A stretch of DNA of 64,000 nucleotides from Croceimicrobium sp963974215 (GTDB lineage: Bacteria; Bacteroidota; Bacteroidia; Flavobacteriales; Schleiferiaceae): assembly GCA_963974215.1 (NCBI GenBank), contig CAXBBL010000009.1:124001-188000 (forward strand). The letters run 5' to 3'. A program made the position numbers and the translations under genes. The notes below the pieces were generated by a model. That model saw only the letters and a program-made list of their open reading frames with translations, was not told where the DNA came from and made no database searches. Positions within the stretch are counted from its first letter, which is position 1; every line of letters starts with the position of its first letter. Positions 8,408 to 17,215 of this stretch are shown here, one piece after another.

Positions 8408-9141
8408 AGGGCACTCAAGAAGTTTATTTGGCCATTTTTAAAACGGTATTGCTTTAAGCCGGTCTCTGAAACGGTAATCATCAAATTGCCATTGGGAATG
8501 ATATCTACCGCATCAAAATCTTCATCAGCAGTTAGTAAACGGATCGAGTTTGGATTGCTTACATCGAAGACTTTAAGGCCCTTGTCACAAACTAGCAGTG
8601 TATCACCATATAAGCCTAGGCCTTTCGGCTGAATCAAAGGGAAACTGCTTATGATCTGAGGCTGGCTAAGGTCTTGAATATCGATGATATCCAACTGGTT
8701 AACACTTCTAAAGCAATTGAAATTATTACTTTCACTGCGAAGGGTTACGTAGGCGTATCGATCATTGGCAACCACGGGGTCACAAGCTACTATATGATTG
8801 TAAGTACTGATTAGACGAATGTTAGGTGCATTGCTTATATCGTAAATAAACATACCCGTTGTGGTGCCAATAAAAAGAGTTGAATTATCGCGTGGGAAAA
8901 TTGTTTCCGCCGTAGCGTTGAGAAAAAATTGGCTAATCTGAACTGGGTTTTCAGGATTGGCGAGACTGAAGACTTGCATTTGATTATTATTTACCGAGAA
9001 GAGATGTCCGTTTGCGATGGCGAAACGCGCTAAGCTTCCACCTTGTCCCGTTCCAGTAGAGGCATCCCCGATGGACGACTCGTTGGAAGTGCAGGCGGCT
9101 AAAAGGCTGAGGCCGATGAGAAGGCTATATATCTTTTTCAT
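8404..9141 (-). CDS. LVIVD-repeat lipoprotein
   Basis: 245 residues from the chosen start. The ATG at 9141 forms an ATGA overlap with the stop of the upstream gene and directly begins a lipoprotein signal (KKIYSLLIGLSLLAAC). An in-frame ATG at 9153 is less likely. The body shows LVIVD-type beta-propeller units: FSLANPENPVQISQF, FIYDISNAPNIRLISTY, DIIDIQDLSQPQIISSF and KVFDVSNPNSIRLL. These domains are found on Bacteroidota surface lipoproteins and their ligand is unknown. It forms a pair with the shorter lipoprotein encoded just upstream. Confidence 0.8.
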   Translation of the reverse strand: MKKIYSLLIGLSLLAACTSNESSIGDASTGTGQGGSLARFAIANGHLFSVNNNQMQVFSLANPENPVQISQFFLNATAETIFPRDNSTLFIGTTTGMFIYDISNAPNIRLISTYNHIVACDPVVANDRYAYVTLRSESNNFNCFRSVNQLDIIDIQDLSQPQIISSFPLIQPKGLGLYGDTLLVCDKGLKVFDVSNPNSIRLLTADEDFDAVDIIPNGNLMITVSETGLKQYRFKNGQINFLSAL

Positions 9142-9644
9142 TTTAGAACCCATTTTACAATCACCGTATTTTCGGGGCGATTTATATTGTAATTGAAATA
9201 GTATTGTTCTCCTTGAGGAGGCACTAGTTCGGGGAAAACATTTCGATTGCGATCTAAGAGGGTAATATCGCTGCCGTTGTATCGAAAGGCAACAAGGTCT
9301 ACAGCGTTGTCAGCGTAAATGACATCATTTAATATGCTAATATCTATGCTGCCCGGAATAACAATGAAGGCCAGATTTTCAGGATTGCTAGGGTCACTAT
9401 TATCAACTACGTGGATGCCCTCGTATTTTTCATTGATGAAGAGAAGGCTATCTTTAATATAAATTTTCCCGAAGTCTTTGATAGCTCTCGGCCCGTCTAA
9501 TTTAATAGACTTCTCTAAATCTTCACGCTGCATAAGAATCGGAGTGTAGGCCGACTCGTAAAGATAGGGTTTGTCGTATTCGGGTCCTAGGCAGGAGCTA
9601 AAGCCGAGAAGGAAAATTAGAGAGACTAATAGTAAGTACTTCAT
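9138..9644 (-). CDS. Short LVIVD-like lipoprotein
   Basis: 168 residues. Lipoprotein signal KYLLLVSLIFLLGFSSC with lipidated Cys at about residue 18. The central part (INEKYEGIHVVDNSDPSNPE, followed by IPGSIDISILNDVIYADN) is the typical N-terminal section of Bacteroidota LVIVD-repeat proteins, which are usually about 400 residues. Here the protein stops after that section, and a second lipoprotein with further repeats follows with a 4-nt overlap. The two may be a split version of one ancestral protein or a co-operating pair. Confidence 0.7.
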   Translation of the reverse strand: MKYLLLVSLIFLLGFSSCLGPEYDKPYLYESAYTPILMQREDLEKSIKLDGPRAIKDFGKIYIKDSLLFINEKYEGIHVVDNSDPSNPENLAFIVIPGSIDISILNDVIYADNAVDLVAFRYNGSDITLLDRNRNVFPELVPPQGEQYYFNYNINRPENTVIVKWVLK

Positions 9645-9697
9645 GATCGGGTCTTTGTTGGATCTACGTTTTTATTTCAACTTTAGTTGGTTTATTC

Positions 9698-11926
9698 TCA
9701 GCGGTTTCGTTTGTAGTAATCGTAGTTGAAATCAAAGCCAATACGCATTGCAGGTCGCAGTGCTTCGAAGTTATCAATACCTGCAACAAATTCCAATCTT
9801 AAAACTTTAAAGATATTGTCCAGTCCAAAAAACAACTCGATAAAGGCGCGCCTATCTTTCAGGTGTAAAGAGTTAAAACCAACTAAGCTGTGCACTTTAT
9901 AGGGTCTAATAAAGTCGATTTGCGAAAGCAATGCTCCATCGAAGTTATGCTCGAAGTGAAGCTCTACAAAGGATTCATTGGTACTGTAATTATAATAGGG
10001 TAAGCTGCTAAACTGCTTAATCATAGCCGAGCGATCGGCGCTAGGTTGAAGGAAAAAGACTTGCACCCCGTCAAAATGTTGGTAGTCGATAAAAGGCAGG
10101 TTCTCTGAATGTAAAAAACTACCGGCACTAATGTCGAATTGCGACAAGCCAATATTTCCCCAACGAAAACTATTTTGTAGACCAATGCGCTGAAAAATAT
10201 AGTTGGTTTCACTAAAAGCGGTGGGTATGCCAGCGCGGAGATCGAAATACAATTTTGGTGCTCTTGTTTGTAAATTTTGTCGCCCACCGTATAAGTCTTG
10301 AAAGCGTTGCTTGTAGCGCACTTCGTAGAGCTGTTTAAACTGGTAGCTCAAGTTTAATTCGAAGCTTAAAGCTTGATGCGCTCTGAAACCTTGGGTAGAG
10401 ATATTTTCGGCAAAATCATCATTGTTATCATCAAAATCGGCCTCGGGTTTAAAGAGGGAGAAATTCGTATTATTATAGAGTGGGTAGCGATACGCATATT
10501 CTAAGCTACTGCTAAAAGAAAAGCCAACAGCGGGTTGGCTATTGTATTCAAAAGAAAGGTAATCTTTACCGAAAAGGTTGAGGTAATTGCGCGCTAGCAG
10601 TAAGCTATAAGTAGTGTTTAAAATAGGAAGTATGGGTTCGTCTTCGTTTAATTGCCGATAATCAGTTCCCCCTTTCAGCATAAAACTGCGGCTTTTTATA
10701 TTGCCCGAATTATGGGCCAAAATAAAACTAGGTTTTAAGCGGTCGTCGGCCAAACCATAACGCAGCTGACTCTGTAAATACCACTCGTCTTGGTCTTTAA
10801 TGTGGCCAAGCTTAAATACGTATCTACTGTAAAGTCCCTCCACGGCATTGAAACCAAGGCTGCGATAGAAAGCAGGAAGATCGGCGTACCAATTTTTATG
10901 ACGCAGGGTATAATGGCGGTATAGGTTTTTATAAAGGGCAAAATTTTCAGGATCTAAGCGCTGACGGCCATAGAGGCGAAATTGCTTGGCTAAAGGTGTT
11001 TCTAAACTCAAGCTATCGTAATAATTTTGATGCTGATGCTTGCTGGCTAAATTTTGCCAGTAGTTAGTGTCTAAGTTAAAGTCATCTTTACTTTGATGGT
11101 AAACCAAAGCATCGAATTGATTGGCGCTGATTGCAGTAGAATATTCGAATTGCGAGAATTCATGATCAATATGATAGGATCCGCGATAGCCGAAGAGGTT
11201 AATGTGTAAAGCAATATTTTGCCGAAGCATTTTATATTCTCCATTTGCCCACTGGTATTTTTGCTCAAGGCAGATGCTGTCTAATAATTCTAATTGATTA
11301 TTAGCAGATATGACGAAATTGTTCTCTAAAGGAAGGTATATCGAGTCTAGTAACCAGATGCTGCCCCTTAATCCGGGGTATTCCTCTTTTTTGGGTTGGA
11401 AAGAAATCTTGTAGCGTTCTTGGCCATCTGCGAAAGCAGAATCAATAAGCTGATAACTATATATTTTGAGGCCTTTTTTACTGAGAGGGCTAATAAAACC
11501 GCGGTCGAAAGTTTGATTTAGGTAGATGCGTTCTTGAAGTAAACTGAAGCCATAGCCTGGCAATTGTTGCCAGTTGGGAATGGGTAAATGGCCAGCTTCC
11601 CTTTTTATAAGAACGTCTTGGTCAAAGTGGAAATCGTCAAAATACAGCGCCTTAATTAAGGCTTGACTGCGATATACGATACCCGTGTCTTTTTTATCTG
11701 GAACTAGAGTCCCAGATAGAGGCCAGATAGAGTAGGGAACACTGTGGATTTCAGCGTAGCAAGTCTCGAAAAATTGAGCCGAATAGCGACTGAACTGTGC
11801 GAAGTTAGCGGCTCTTTGCTCTACCGCTTTGATAATCTGCGGCGGAGGTTTATCTGATGCTTCTTGCCCCAGCATTAGGGCTGGCACTAAAAAAATGAAT
11901 GCTATGCTGCGAAGCCATTGTCTCAT
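9698..11926 (-). CDS. DUF5686-family outer membrane protein
   Basis: 742 residues. Signal peptide about 1-20 (ending ALMLGQ). The N-terminal half carries the DUF5686 pattern, for example GFISPLSKKGLKIYSYQLID around residues 161-180 and the GSIWLLDSIYLPLE segment. The C-terminal half is a long series of amphipathic strands ending in MRIGFDFNYDYYKRNR, consistent with an outer membrane beta-barrel. Many homologues carry an N-terminal CarboxypepD_reg-like domain; it is absent here, so this is the short architecture. Function is not established. No close operon partner: 54 bp separate it from the downstream lipoprotein gene. Confidence 0.8.
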   Translation of the reverse strand: MRQWLRSIAFIFLVPALMLGQEASDKPPPQIIKAVEQRAANFAQFSRYSAQFFETCYAEIHSVPYSIWPLSGTLVPDKKDTGIVYRSQALIKALYFDDFHFDQDVLIKREAGHLPIPNWQQLPGYGFSLLQERIYLNQTFDRGFISPLSKKGLKIYSYQLIDSAFADGQERYKISFQPKKEEYPGLRGSIWLLDSIYLPLENNFVISANNQLELLDSICLEQKYQWANGEYKMLRQNIALHINLFGYRGSYHIDHEFSQFEYSTAISANQFDALVYHQSKDDFNLDTNYWQNLASKHQHQNYYDSLSLETPLAKQFRLYGRQRLDPENFALYKNLYRHYTLRHKNWYADLPAFYRSLGFNAVEGLYSRYVFKLGHIKDQDEWYLQSQLRYGLADDRLKPSFILAHNSGNIKSRSFMLKGGTDYRQLNEDEPILPILNTTYSLLLARNYLNLFGKDYLSFEYNSQPAVGFSFSSSLEYAYRYPLYNNTNFSLFKPEADFDDNNDDFAENISTQGFRAHQALSFELNLSYQFKQLYEVRYKQRFQDLYGGRQNLQTRAPKLYFDLRAGIPTAFSETNYIFQRIGLQNSFRWGNIGLSQFDISAGSFLHSENLPFIDYQHFDGVQVFFLQPSADRSAMIKQFSSLPYYNYSTNESFVELHFEHNFDGALLSQIDFIRPYKVHSLVGFNSLHLKDRRAFIELFFGLDNIFKVLRLEFVAGIDNFEALRPAMRIGFDFNYDYYKRNR

Positions 11927-11997
11927 AGAATTACAAAGTAAAGCTATATCTTTTTCAGTTCTTCTTTCTTAATGATTTATTCATGTAACTTCGTGGC

Positions 11998-13257
11998 ATG
12001 TTCTGTATTGTAGACATTGAGTCTAGTGGTGGTCCTTTTGGAAAGGAGGCCATGATTGAAATCGCAGCCTTTCGATACGATGGCGAAGAAATTGTTGACC
12101 AGCTAATTAGCTTGGTTCACCCTCATCGCGGGGTGCAGCCTTATGTGTCTAAAATGACAGGGATTACCGATAAAATGCTATTGCGCGCACCGCGTTTTCA
12201 CGAAGTTGCTAAGCGTCTTATTGAAATCACAGAAGATGCAGTAATAGTGGGGCATAATGTCGAGTTTGATTATCGCATGCTTCGGCAGGAATTTGCTCGC
12301 TTGGGCTATGCTTTCGAACGAAAAACTTTAGATACCATTAAGTTGGCGCAAGAACTTATCCCGAATTTAAAAAGCTACGGCTTAGATAAAATGTGTGATG
12401 AGTTAGGCCTAAGTCGCACTAATAAGCATAGGGCGGAAAGTGATGCCCGCGCCACTTTAGAGCTCTTCGAGATTTTAAGAGAAAAAGATCGTAATAAGGG
12501 GATTAGCTCTTTTGAGCAAAGTATCTTAGAAAACGATTATCTAAAGGATAAAATCAACGATTTACAACGATCCATCAAACATAACCGTGGACTGTTTTAC
12601 CTGCATGATCGCCACGGAAAATTACTTTATCTCGGCGCTTCTGATAATATTAAAGCTTCCATAAACCGTCTCTTTTTAAGCAGTTCTGCCAAGTCGCTCA
12701 AACTACAAGAGGAGGTACATAACTTAAAGATAGAGCCAGTAGGTAATTGGTTAATTGCCAAAGTAAAGCGAGAAGCTGAACTAAAAGAGGCTAAGCCTCC
12801 TTTCAATTCAGCTAGTTCAACCAAAGAGAAATATGGCATTTTTGCCGACAAGCGTGAAAATCCACCCCGTTTAAGTCTTGTCCCTTTAGAAGATGCGGGT
12901 AAGAAAAAACCTTGGTTAACGGTTTCTAACTTAAAAGCGGGTGAACGTGCCATGCGCATGTATCAGCGTATTGCTCGTGGTAAAAAGGGTGAGGAGGTTC
13001 GCCAAGTTTTAACCGATTTCCCGGTGGATGCGCTATTCAAAGGGAGAGGTCGCAATAGTGCCGAACACACCGTATTTGTGGTGCGAGATTCAGCACTTTG
13101 CGGATATTTTTATTATAAACTAAACGATCAATTGGCGCATGCCGATCGAATTGAAAAGCTAATGACTCCAATCGAAAGCGAAGAAAGCTATAACCAAGCT
13201 TTACGACTGGGGATTCTTACGGGCGAGTTTACTTTGGTTAAAGTGAGTTCCACGTAA
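11998..13257 (+). CDS. DEDDh exonuclease fused to a GIY-YIG (UvrC/Cho-like) nuclease domain
   Basis: 419 residues. Residues 1-155 are a DnaQ-like 3'-5' exonuclease with acidic residues D6 and E8 (VDIES), D91 in GHNVEFDYRML, and the HxxxxD pair H144/D149 in HRAESDA. After a coiled linker, residues about 198-290 resemble the GIY-YIG domain of UvrC/Cho (GLFYLHDRHGKLLYLGASDN). The C-terminal third is a UvrC-like region of uncertain role. The same domain order is known from 'exonuclease domain-containing' proteins of Bacteroidota and from some DNA polymerase III epsilon-like proteins. It probably trims or incises damaged DNA. A TAACTTCG element 4 nt before the ATG suggests a very short leader. Confidence 0.85.
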   Translation: MFCIVDIESSGGPFGKEAMIEIAAFRYDGEEIVDQLISLVHPHRGVQPYVSKMTGITDKMLLRAPRFHEVAKRLIEITEDAVIVGHNVEFDYRMLRQEFARLGYAFERKTLDTIKLAQELIPNLKSYGLDKMCDELGLSRTNKHRAESDARATLELFEILREKDRNKGISSFEQSILENDYLKDKINDLQRSIKHNRGLFYLHDRHGKLLYLGASDNIKASINRLFLSSSAKSLKLQEEVHNLKIEPVGNWLIAKVKREAELKEAKPPFNSASSTKEKYGIFADKRENPPRLSLVPLEDAGKKKPWLTVSNLKAGERAMRMYQRIARGKKGEEVRQVLTDFPVDALFKGRGRNSAEHTVFVVRDSALCGYFYYKLNDQLAHADRIEKLMTPIESEESYNQALRLGILTGEFTLVKVSST

Positions 13258-13263
13258 AATTAA

Positions 13264-13869
13264 TTAGAACAATTCAAAACCCAGACAAAGCATTATTTGC
13301 GTCGTTCTAATATCCGATTGGTAACTAGTGTTATCAATTAACACGCTATTGGCCCAATTTCCTAAACCAGCTTCATAGCGTAAATCAATAAACAACTTGC
13401 TGAACTCTGCGCCAATACCCACTTGGTAGCCAAGGCTGGCTGCTTTTAGGTCATTTTCGAGATTGCCAGAAACATCATTAAAATTGCTGCTAAATTTAGG
13501 GCCGGCCATAACTCGAATGGGACCCATCTTAAGGCCTAAAAGAATAGGTAAATCTATTCGGCTAAAGCTGAGGTCGATGGTTTTAGGTGGCGCATTTAAG
13601 GAGGTGAAGGAGGCTAGAGCAGACTGATTAATCTGTGTGAAATAAAGTTCCCCCTGCACGAAAAAAGCCATTACTTTAAAGCGAGCATAAACTCCCGCTT
13701 GGTAGCTAAGTTCCGTGGCATCTTGTTCAAAATCGCTAATGGTGCTTTTCCCTTCGAAATTTTCAATGCGAGGACTACTAAGACTAGCCCCAGCTCTTAA
13801 GCCAAAATCAAATTGAGCACTAGCATTAAAGCTAATTAGTAGACCTAAGGCGAAAAGTAATTTCTTCAT
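13264..13869 (-). CDS. PorT-like outer membrane beta-barrel protein
   Basis: 201 residues. Signal peptide KKLLFALGLLISFNASAQ, then FDFGLRAGASLS and a run of eight or so amphipathic strands ending CLGFELF, the pattern of the porin family / outer membrane beta-barrel (PorT-like) domain. Specific cargo or function cannot be read from the sequence. Its stop is 6 bp from the convergent exonuclease gene. Its start lies 1 bp past the purC stop, so it is probably the last gene of the phoH-purC transcript. Confidence 0.8.
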   Translation of the reverse strand: MKKLLFALGLLISFNASAQFDFGLRAGASLSSPRIENFEGKSTISDFEQDATELSYQAGVYARFKVMAFFVQGELYFTQINQSALASFTSLNAPPKTIDLSFSRIDLPILLGLKMGPIRVMAGPKFSSNFNDVSGNLENDLKAASLGYQVGIGAEFSKLFIDLRYEAGLGNWANSVLIDNTSYQSDIRTTQIMLCLGFELF

Positions 13870-13870
13870 G

Positions 13871-14818
13871 TTAGCTGTTTAAATAGTTAACCGTATTTGT
13901 ATAGATTCTGTCTTCAATGTTAGGATTTTCGTCCCAAATAAACTGCTGACCAGTAATGGCATTGAACAATTCTTGGTAGCGCTGTGAAACAGAAAGCACG
14001 AACTCTTCCGTCATTTCAGGAACGCTTTGTCCTTCTTTGCCTTGAAAGCCGTTTTCCATTAGCCATTCGCGCACGAACTCTTTACTCAATTGCTTCTGAG
14101 CTTGTCCTTGGGCTAATCTTTCTTCATAACCAGCGGCATAAAAGTAGCGACTGCTATCGGGGGTGTGGATTTCATCAATAAGGATAATCTCGCCGGCGGA
14201 GTTTTTTCCAAATTCATATTTGGTATCCACTAAAATAAGTCCTCTTTCCGCGGCCATTTCTTGTCCGCGCTTAAAGAGTTTACGGGTGTAGTCTTCTAAA
14301 ACTAAATAATCAGCTTCACTAACTATACCTTGCTCTAAAATAGCTTCACGACTGATATCTTCATCGTGGGTGCCCAGATCGGCTTTGGTGGTGGGAGTTA
14401 TGATGGGCTTGGGAAAGGCCTGATTTTCTTTCATTCCCTCGGGAAGGGTAACACCACAAAGCACTCGCAAGCCCGATTTATAAGTGCGCCAAGCGTGCCC
14501 CGTTAAATAGCCCCGAATTACCATTTCTACTTTAAAGGGGTCGGCTAATTGGCCGACGGTTACCATGGGGTCGGGCTGCGCAATTTTCCAGTTAGGAACT
14601 AAATCTGCGGTAGCATCTAAAAAGTAATTAGCAATTTGATTAAGTACCTGTCCCTTGCCGGGGATGCCTTTGGGCAGAACCACATCAAAGGCCGAAATTC
14701 TATCGCTGGCAACCATCGCTAAAAGATTGTTACCAAGGCTATATACATCTCTAACCTTCCCTTTATAGAGATTGGTTTGAGTAGGGAACTGGTAATTAGT
14801 TTTTACTAATGTTTTCAT
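13871..14818 (-). CDS. purC: SAICAR synthase (phosphoribosylaminoimidazole-succinocarboxamide synthase)
   Basis: 315 residues. Condenses CAIR with aspartate using ATP in purine synthesis. Motifs: YKGKVRDVY near the N-terminus, SDRISAFDVVLPKGIPGKG, and LVDTKYEFG plus IDEIHTPDSSRYF in the C-terminal half. It belongs to the longer (about 300-residue) PurC form. Start: ATGs at 14824 and 14818 are both possible; the second has a purine-rich AAGAAG at a better distance and gives the usual N-terminus MKTLVKTNYQFPTQT. The gene overlaps the 3' end of the PhoH gene by about 23 nt, indicating coupling. Confidence 0.96.
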   Translation of the reverse strand: MKTLVKTNYQFPTQTNLYKGKVRDVYSLGNNLLAMVASDRISAFDVVLPKGIPGKGQVLNQIANYFLDATADLVPNWKIAQPDPMVTVGQLADPFKVEMVIRGYLTGHAWRTYKSGLRVLCGVTLPEGMKENQAFPKPIITPTTKADLGTHDEDISREAILEQGIVSEADYLVLEDYTRKLFKRGQEMAAERGLILVDTKYEFGKNSAGEIILIDEIHTPDSSRYFYAAGYEERLAQGQAQKQLSKEFVREWLMENGFQGKEGQSVPEMTEEFVLSVSQRYQELFNAITGQQFIWDENPNIEDRIYTNTVNYLNS

Positions 14819-15764
14819 GCTCATTTTCTTCTTTATCGTAAGCTCTAATAATGTCTTTTACTAACTGGTGACGAATCACATCATTTTCATCCAAGAAAAT
14901 CTTAGCGATGCCTTTAATATCTCCTAAAATTCGCAAAGCCTCTTTTAAGCCAGAAGCCTGCTTGCGCGGAAGATCAATCTGACTCACATCTCCGGTAACA
15001 ATAAATTTGGCACTAGCCCCCATTCGCGTAAGGAACATCTTCATCTGACTGCGGGTGGTGTTTTGGGCCTCATCCAAAATTACAAAAGCTCGATCTAAGG
15101 TTCTTCCGCGCATAAAGGCGAGTGGAGCAATTTGAATGGTGCCGCTTTCTAAATAATAAGCCAACTTTTCGGGCGGGATCATATCGCGTAAGCCATCGTA
15201 TAGAGGCTGTAAATAAGGATCCAATTTTTCTTTGAGGTCGCCTGGTAAAAAGCCTAGATTTTCACCTGCTTCTACCGCTGGGCGAGTGAGGATAATTTTC
15301 TTGATCTCTTTGTTTTTTAAGGCGGCTACGGCAAGGGCTACTGCGGTATAGGTTTTCCCGGTTCCCGCCGGACCAACGGCAAACATTACGTCATTCGTTT
15401 CCATGGCCTTAATCATGCGCCTCTGGTTTAAGGTGCGGGCTCGAATAGCCTGACCGTTAACGCCATGAAGGATTAAATCGGCACTGCCTTTTTTATCGCT
15501 TTCTTCCTTCATTTCATCTTTCATGATGCGATCTACTTGGTTAATGCTTAAAGAGTTAAAGCGATTTAAATGCGCTATAATTTCGGCAATTTTGTCTTCA
15601 AAACGAGCCATTTCACTCTCCTCTCCATTGACCTTAATTTGATCTCCGCGCGCAATAATCTTAAGGGCGGGGAAATAAGTCTTGATGATATTGAGGTAGC
15701 GATTATTAGCGCCGTACACTTCAATAGGATCTACTTGGTCTACTCTTACAATTTTTTCACTCAA
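14796..15764 (-). CDS. PhoH-family ATPase (PhoL/YbeZ-like)
   Basis: 322 residues. An N-terminal KH-like region covers about 1-75. The PhoH ATPase core follows, with Walker A GPAGTGKT at 131-138, Walker B FVILDEAQN at about 222-230 and VTGDVSQIDLP at about 255-265. The family is linked to rRNA processing and phosphate-starvation responses; the exact role is unsettled. It overlaps purC downstream. The 351-bp region upstream separates it from the divergent SAM hydrolase gene. Confidence 0.93.
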   Translation of the reverse strand: MSEKIVRVDQVDPIEVYGANNRYLNIIKTYFPALKIIARGDQIKVNGEESEMARFEDKIAEIIAHLNRFNSLSINQVDRIMKDEMKEESDKKGSADLILHGVNGQAIRARTLNQRRMIKAMETNDVMFAVGPAGTGKTYTAVALAVAALKNKEIKKIILTRPAVEAGENLGFLPGDLKEKLDPYLQPLYDGLRDMIPPEKLAYYLESGTIQIAPLAFMRGRTLDRAFVILDEAQNTTRSQMKMFLTRMGASAKFIVTGDVSQIDLPRKQASGLKEALRILGDIKGIAKIFLDENDVIRHQLVKDIIRAYDKEENEHENISKN

Positions 15765-16115
15765 GCTAAAACTCTGCTTTTGATAGGCCTAAAAAGACCT
15801 GTGATATTATCTAAATTTAAAATACAAAATAACAATAAAAAAAGGGGCGTTCGCTCTACATACTTTAGTGCGATAAAAAATTTAGCGGTAGTCTTTTTTA
15901 GTACTAAGACCCAGGGTGAAGAAATAATGGTCTATTCTTAGGGCCAGATAAACGCTGGTCAGTATTATTTTTTTCGAATAAATTGAGAATTCTTCCACGG
16001 CAACATTTGTTGCAAGCCGCTACAGATTTGGCGCACAGCCTAGTCTATTCTTTTTGTTGAAATTCTTCGTGTCTAATTTAAACTCGCCTTCAGGTTACTA
16101 CCTTTGCGGCACTTT
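15765..16115. other. 351-bp intergenic region between divergent genes
   Basis: No credible coding sequence. It must hold the promoters of the PhoH gene (minus) and of the 16116 operon (plus). The only good element seen is TACCTTTG at 16099-16106. The middle part has an AT-rich stretch and weak inverted repeats (CTAAGA near 15904 with TCTTAG near 15935) that do not form a convincing RNA. It does not resemble the 261-bp dispersed element. Confidence 0.5.
16099..16106 (+). promoter_or_regulatory. -7 promoter element 9 nt before the SAM hydrolase start
   Basis: TACCTTTG matches TAnnTTTG exactly and ends 9 nt before the ATG at 16116, so the transcript would have almost no leader. A potential TTG codon at 16104 that extends the frame lies inside this element and is rejected as a start. 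Confidence 0.55.
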
Positions 16116-16925
16116 ATGGCAATAATTACATTAACATCCGATTATGGGACAAAAGATCCCTACACGGCCATCGTGAAAGGCGTGTTATATCAAGAGCGAG
16201 CCAACTTGATTCTCTGTGATATTAGCCATGATTTACCTCCAGGTGACATCGTAGAAACCTCATTTATAGTGAAGCATAGCTTTGATAGCTTCCCTAAAAG
16301 AACGGTGCATTTAATTCTTACGGCCGAAAATAGTCCCAGCCAAAAATGGTATGTGATGCAAATGGACGGACACTTTTTTGTGGCCTCCGATAATGGTATT
16401 CTCACCATGATTGCCGCTGATCGCAATCCGCAAAACTTGATATTCCATCAAATTAAAATTGGTGAGCAGCGCTCGACTCAATTTCCTGGTCGCGATTTTT
16501 TAGCACGAGCCGCGGCACATTTGGCGGGAGGAGGAGCAGCTTCTTTATTAGGGCCACAAACTTCCTTAGGAGAATTGGTGAAGGGTAGTAATTTAAGAGG
16601 TAAGGTTGATTTACAGCGTAAGCTGGTGCAGGGGCACATTATTTTTATCGATAATTATGGCAACCTTATTACTAATATCGACTCTAAAGATCTGCTGGAA
16701 GCACAAAAAAGCAAAGCCATAGAAATTAATTTACCCCGCAACAGAAGCCTAAAACGCATAGCAACAGCTTATCACGATATTGCTCAAGATGGCGTGCTAG
16801 CCCTTATTAATTCTTTAGGTTTGCTGGAAATTGCTTTTCGCGACCCACAGAGCAAAGAAATTAATGGGGCAAATAGCCTTTTGGGTTTGGGGATGTTGGA
16901 TACAGTAACAATAAGCTACACATGA
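16116..16925 (+). CDS. SAM hydroxide adenosyltransferase (DUF62 / SAM hydrolase family)
   Basis: 269 residues. The start is the ATG at 16116 giving MAIITLTSDYG; the frame is open to a TTG at 16104, which lies in the promoter element. Family motifs are LTSDYGTKDPYTAIVKG, the CDISHDLPPGDI segment, and IDNYGNLITNI in the C-terminal domain. The family hydrolyses S-adenosylmethionine to adenosine and methionine; halogenases share the fold but are rarer. Without alignment to fluorinase/chlorinase loops, hydrolase is the default. First gene of a co-directional run that includes gldF and gldG; it overlaps the next gene by ATGA. Confidence 0.9.
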   Translation: MAIITLTSDYGTKDPYTAIVKGVLYQERANLILCDISHDLPPGDIVETSFIVKHSFDSFPKRTVHLILTAENSPSQKWYVMQMDGHFFVASDNGILTMIAADRNPQNLIFHQIKIGEQRSTQFPGRDFLARAAAHLAGGGAASLLGPQTSLGELVKGSNLRGKVDLQRKLVQGHIIFIDNYGNLITNIDSKDLLEAQKSKAIEINLPRNRSLKRIATAYHDIAQDGVLALINSLGLLEIAFRDPQSKEINGANSLLGLGMLDTVTISYT

Positions 16926-17215
16926 TTACAAGAATCGTGAAGATGACTTTTAAAGCAGACGAAGTGTCGAACTTCCTTGCTAATTTTGAAAAAAATAAAG
17001 CCAAAATCAGAGCTTTTAAAGGTTGTGAAAAATTAATTTTATTACAAGATCAACAAAATCCAAACGTGTACTTTACCTACAGCTGGTGGCAAGAGCCTTC
17101 GCAGCTCGAAGCCTATCGCCATTCCGATTTATTTAAAGGAGTTTGGGCTTATACCAAAAGCCTTTTTTCGGCAAAACCTGAAGCTTGGAGTACCGAACAA
17201 ATAGAATCTTTGTAA
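16922..17215 (+). CDS. Antibiotic biosynthesis monooxygenase (ABM) domain protein
   Basis: 97 residues, one ABM ferredoxin-like domain. The hallmark region is FKGCEKLILLQDQQNPNVYF followed by the WWQEPSQLEAYRHSDLF segment. Such small dimeric proteins act as quinol or aromatic monooxygenases or as heme-handling enzymes, and most have no known substrate. It overlaps the upstream gene by 4 nt (ATGA) and ends directly before the gldF start codon (17216), so it belongs to the same transcript. Confidence 0.85.
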   Translation: MITRIVKMTFKADEVSNFLANFEKNKAKIRAFKGCEKLILLQDQQNPNVYFTYSWWQEPSQLEAYRHSDLFKGVWAYTKSLFSAKPEAWSTEQIESL

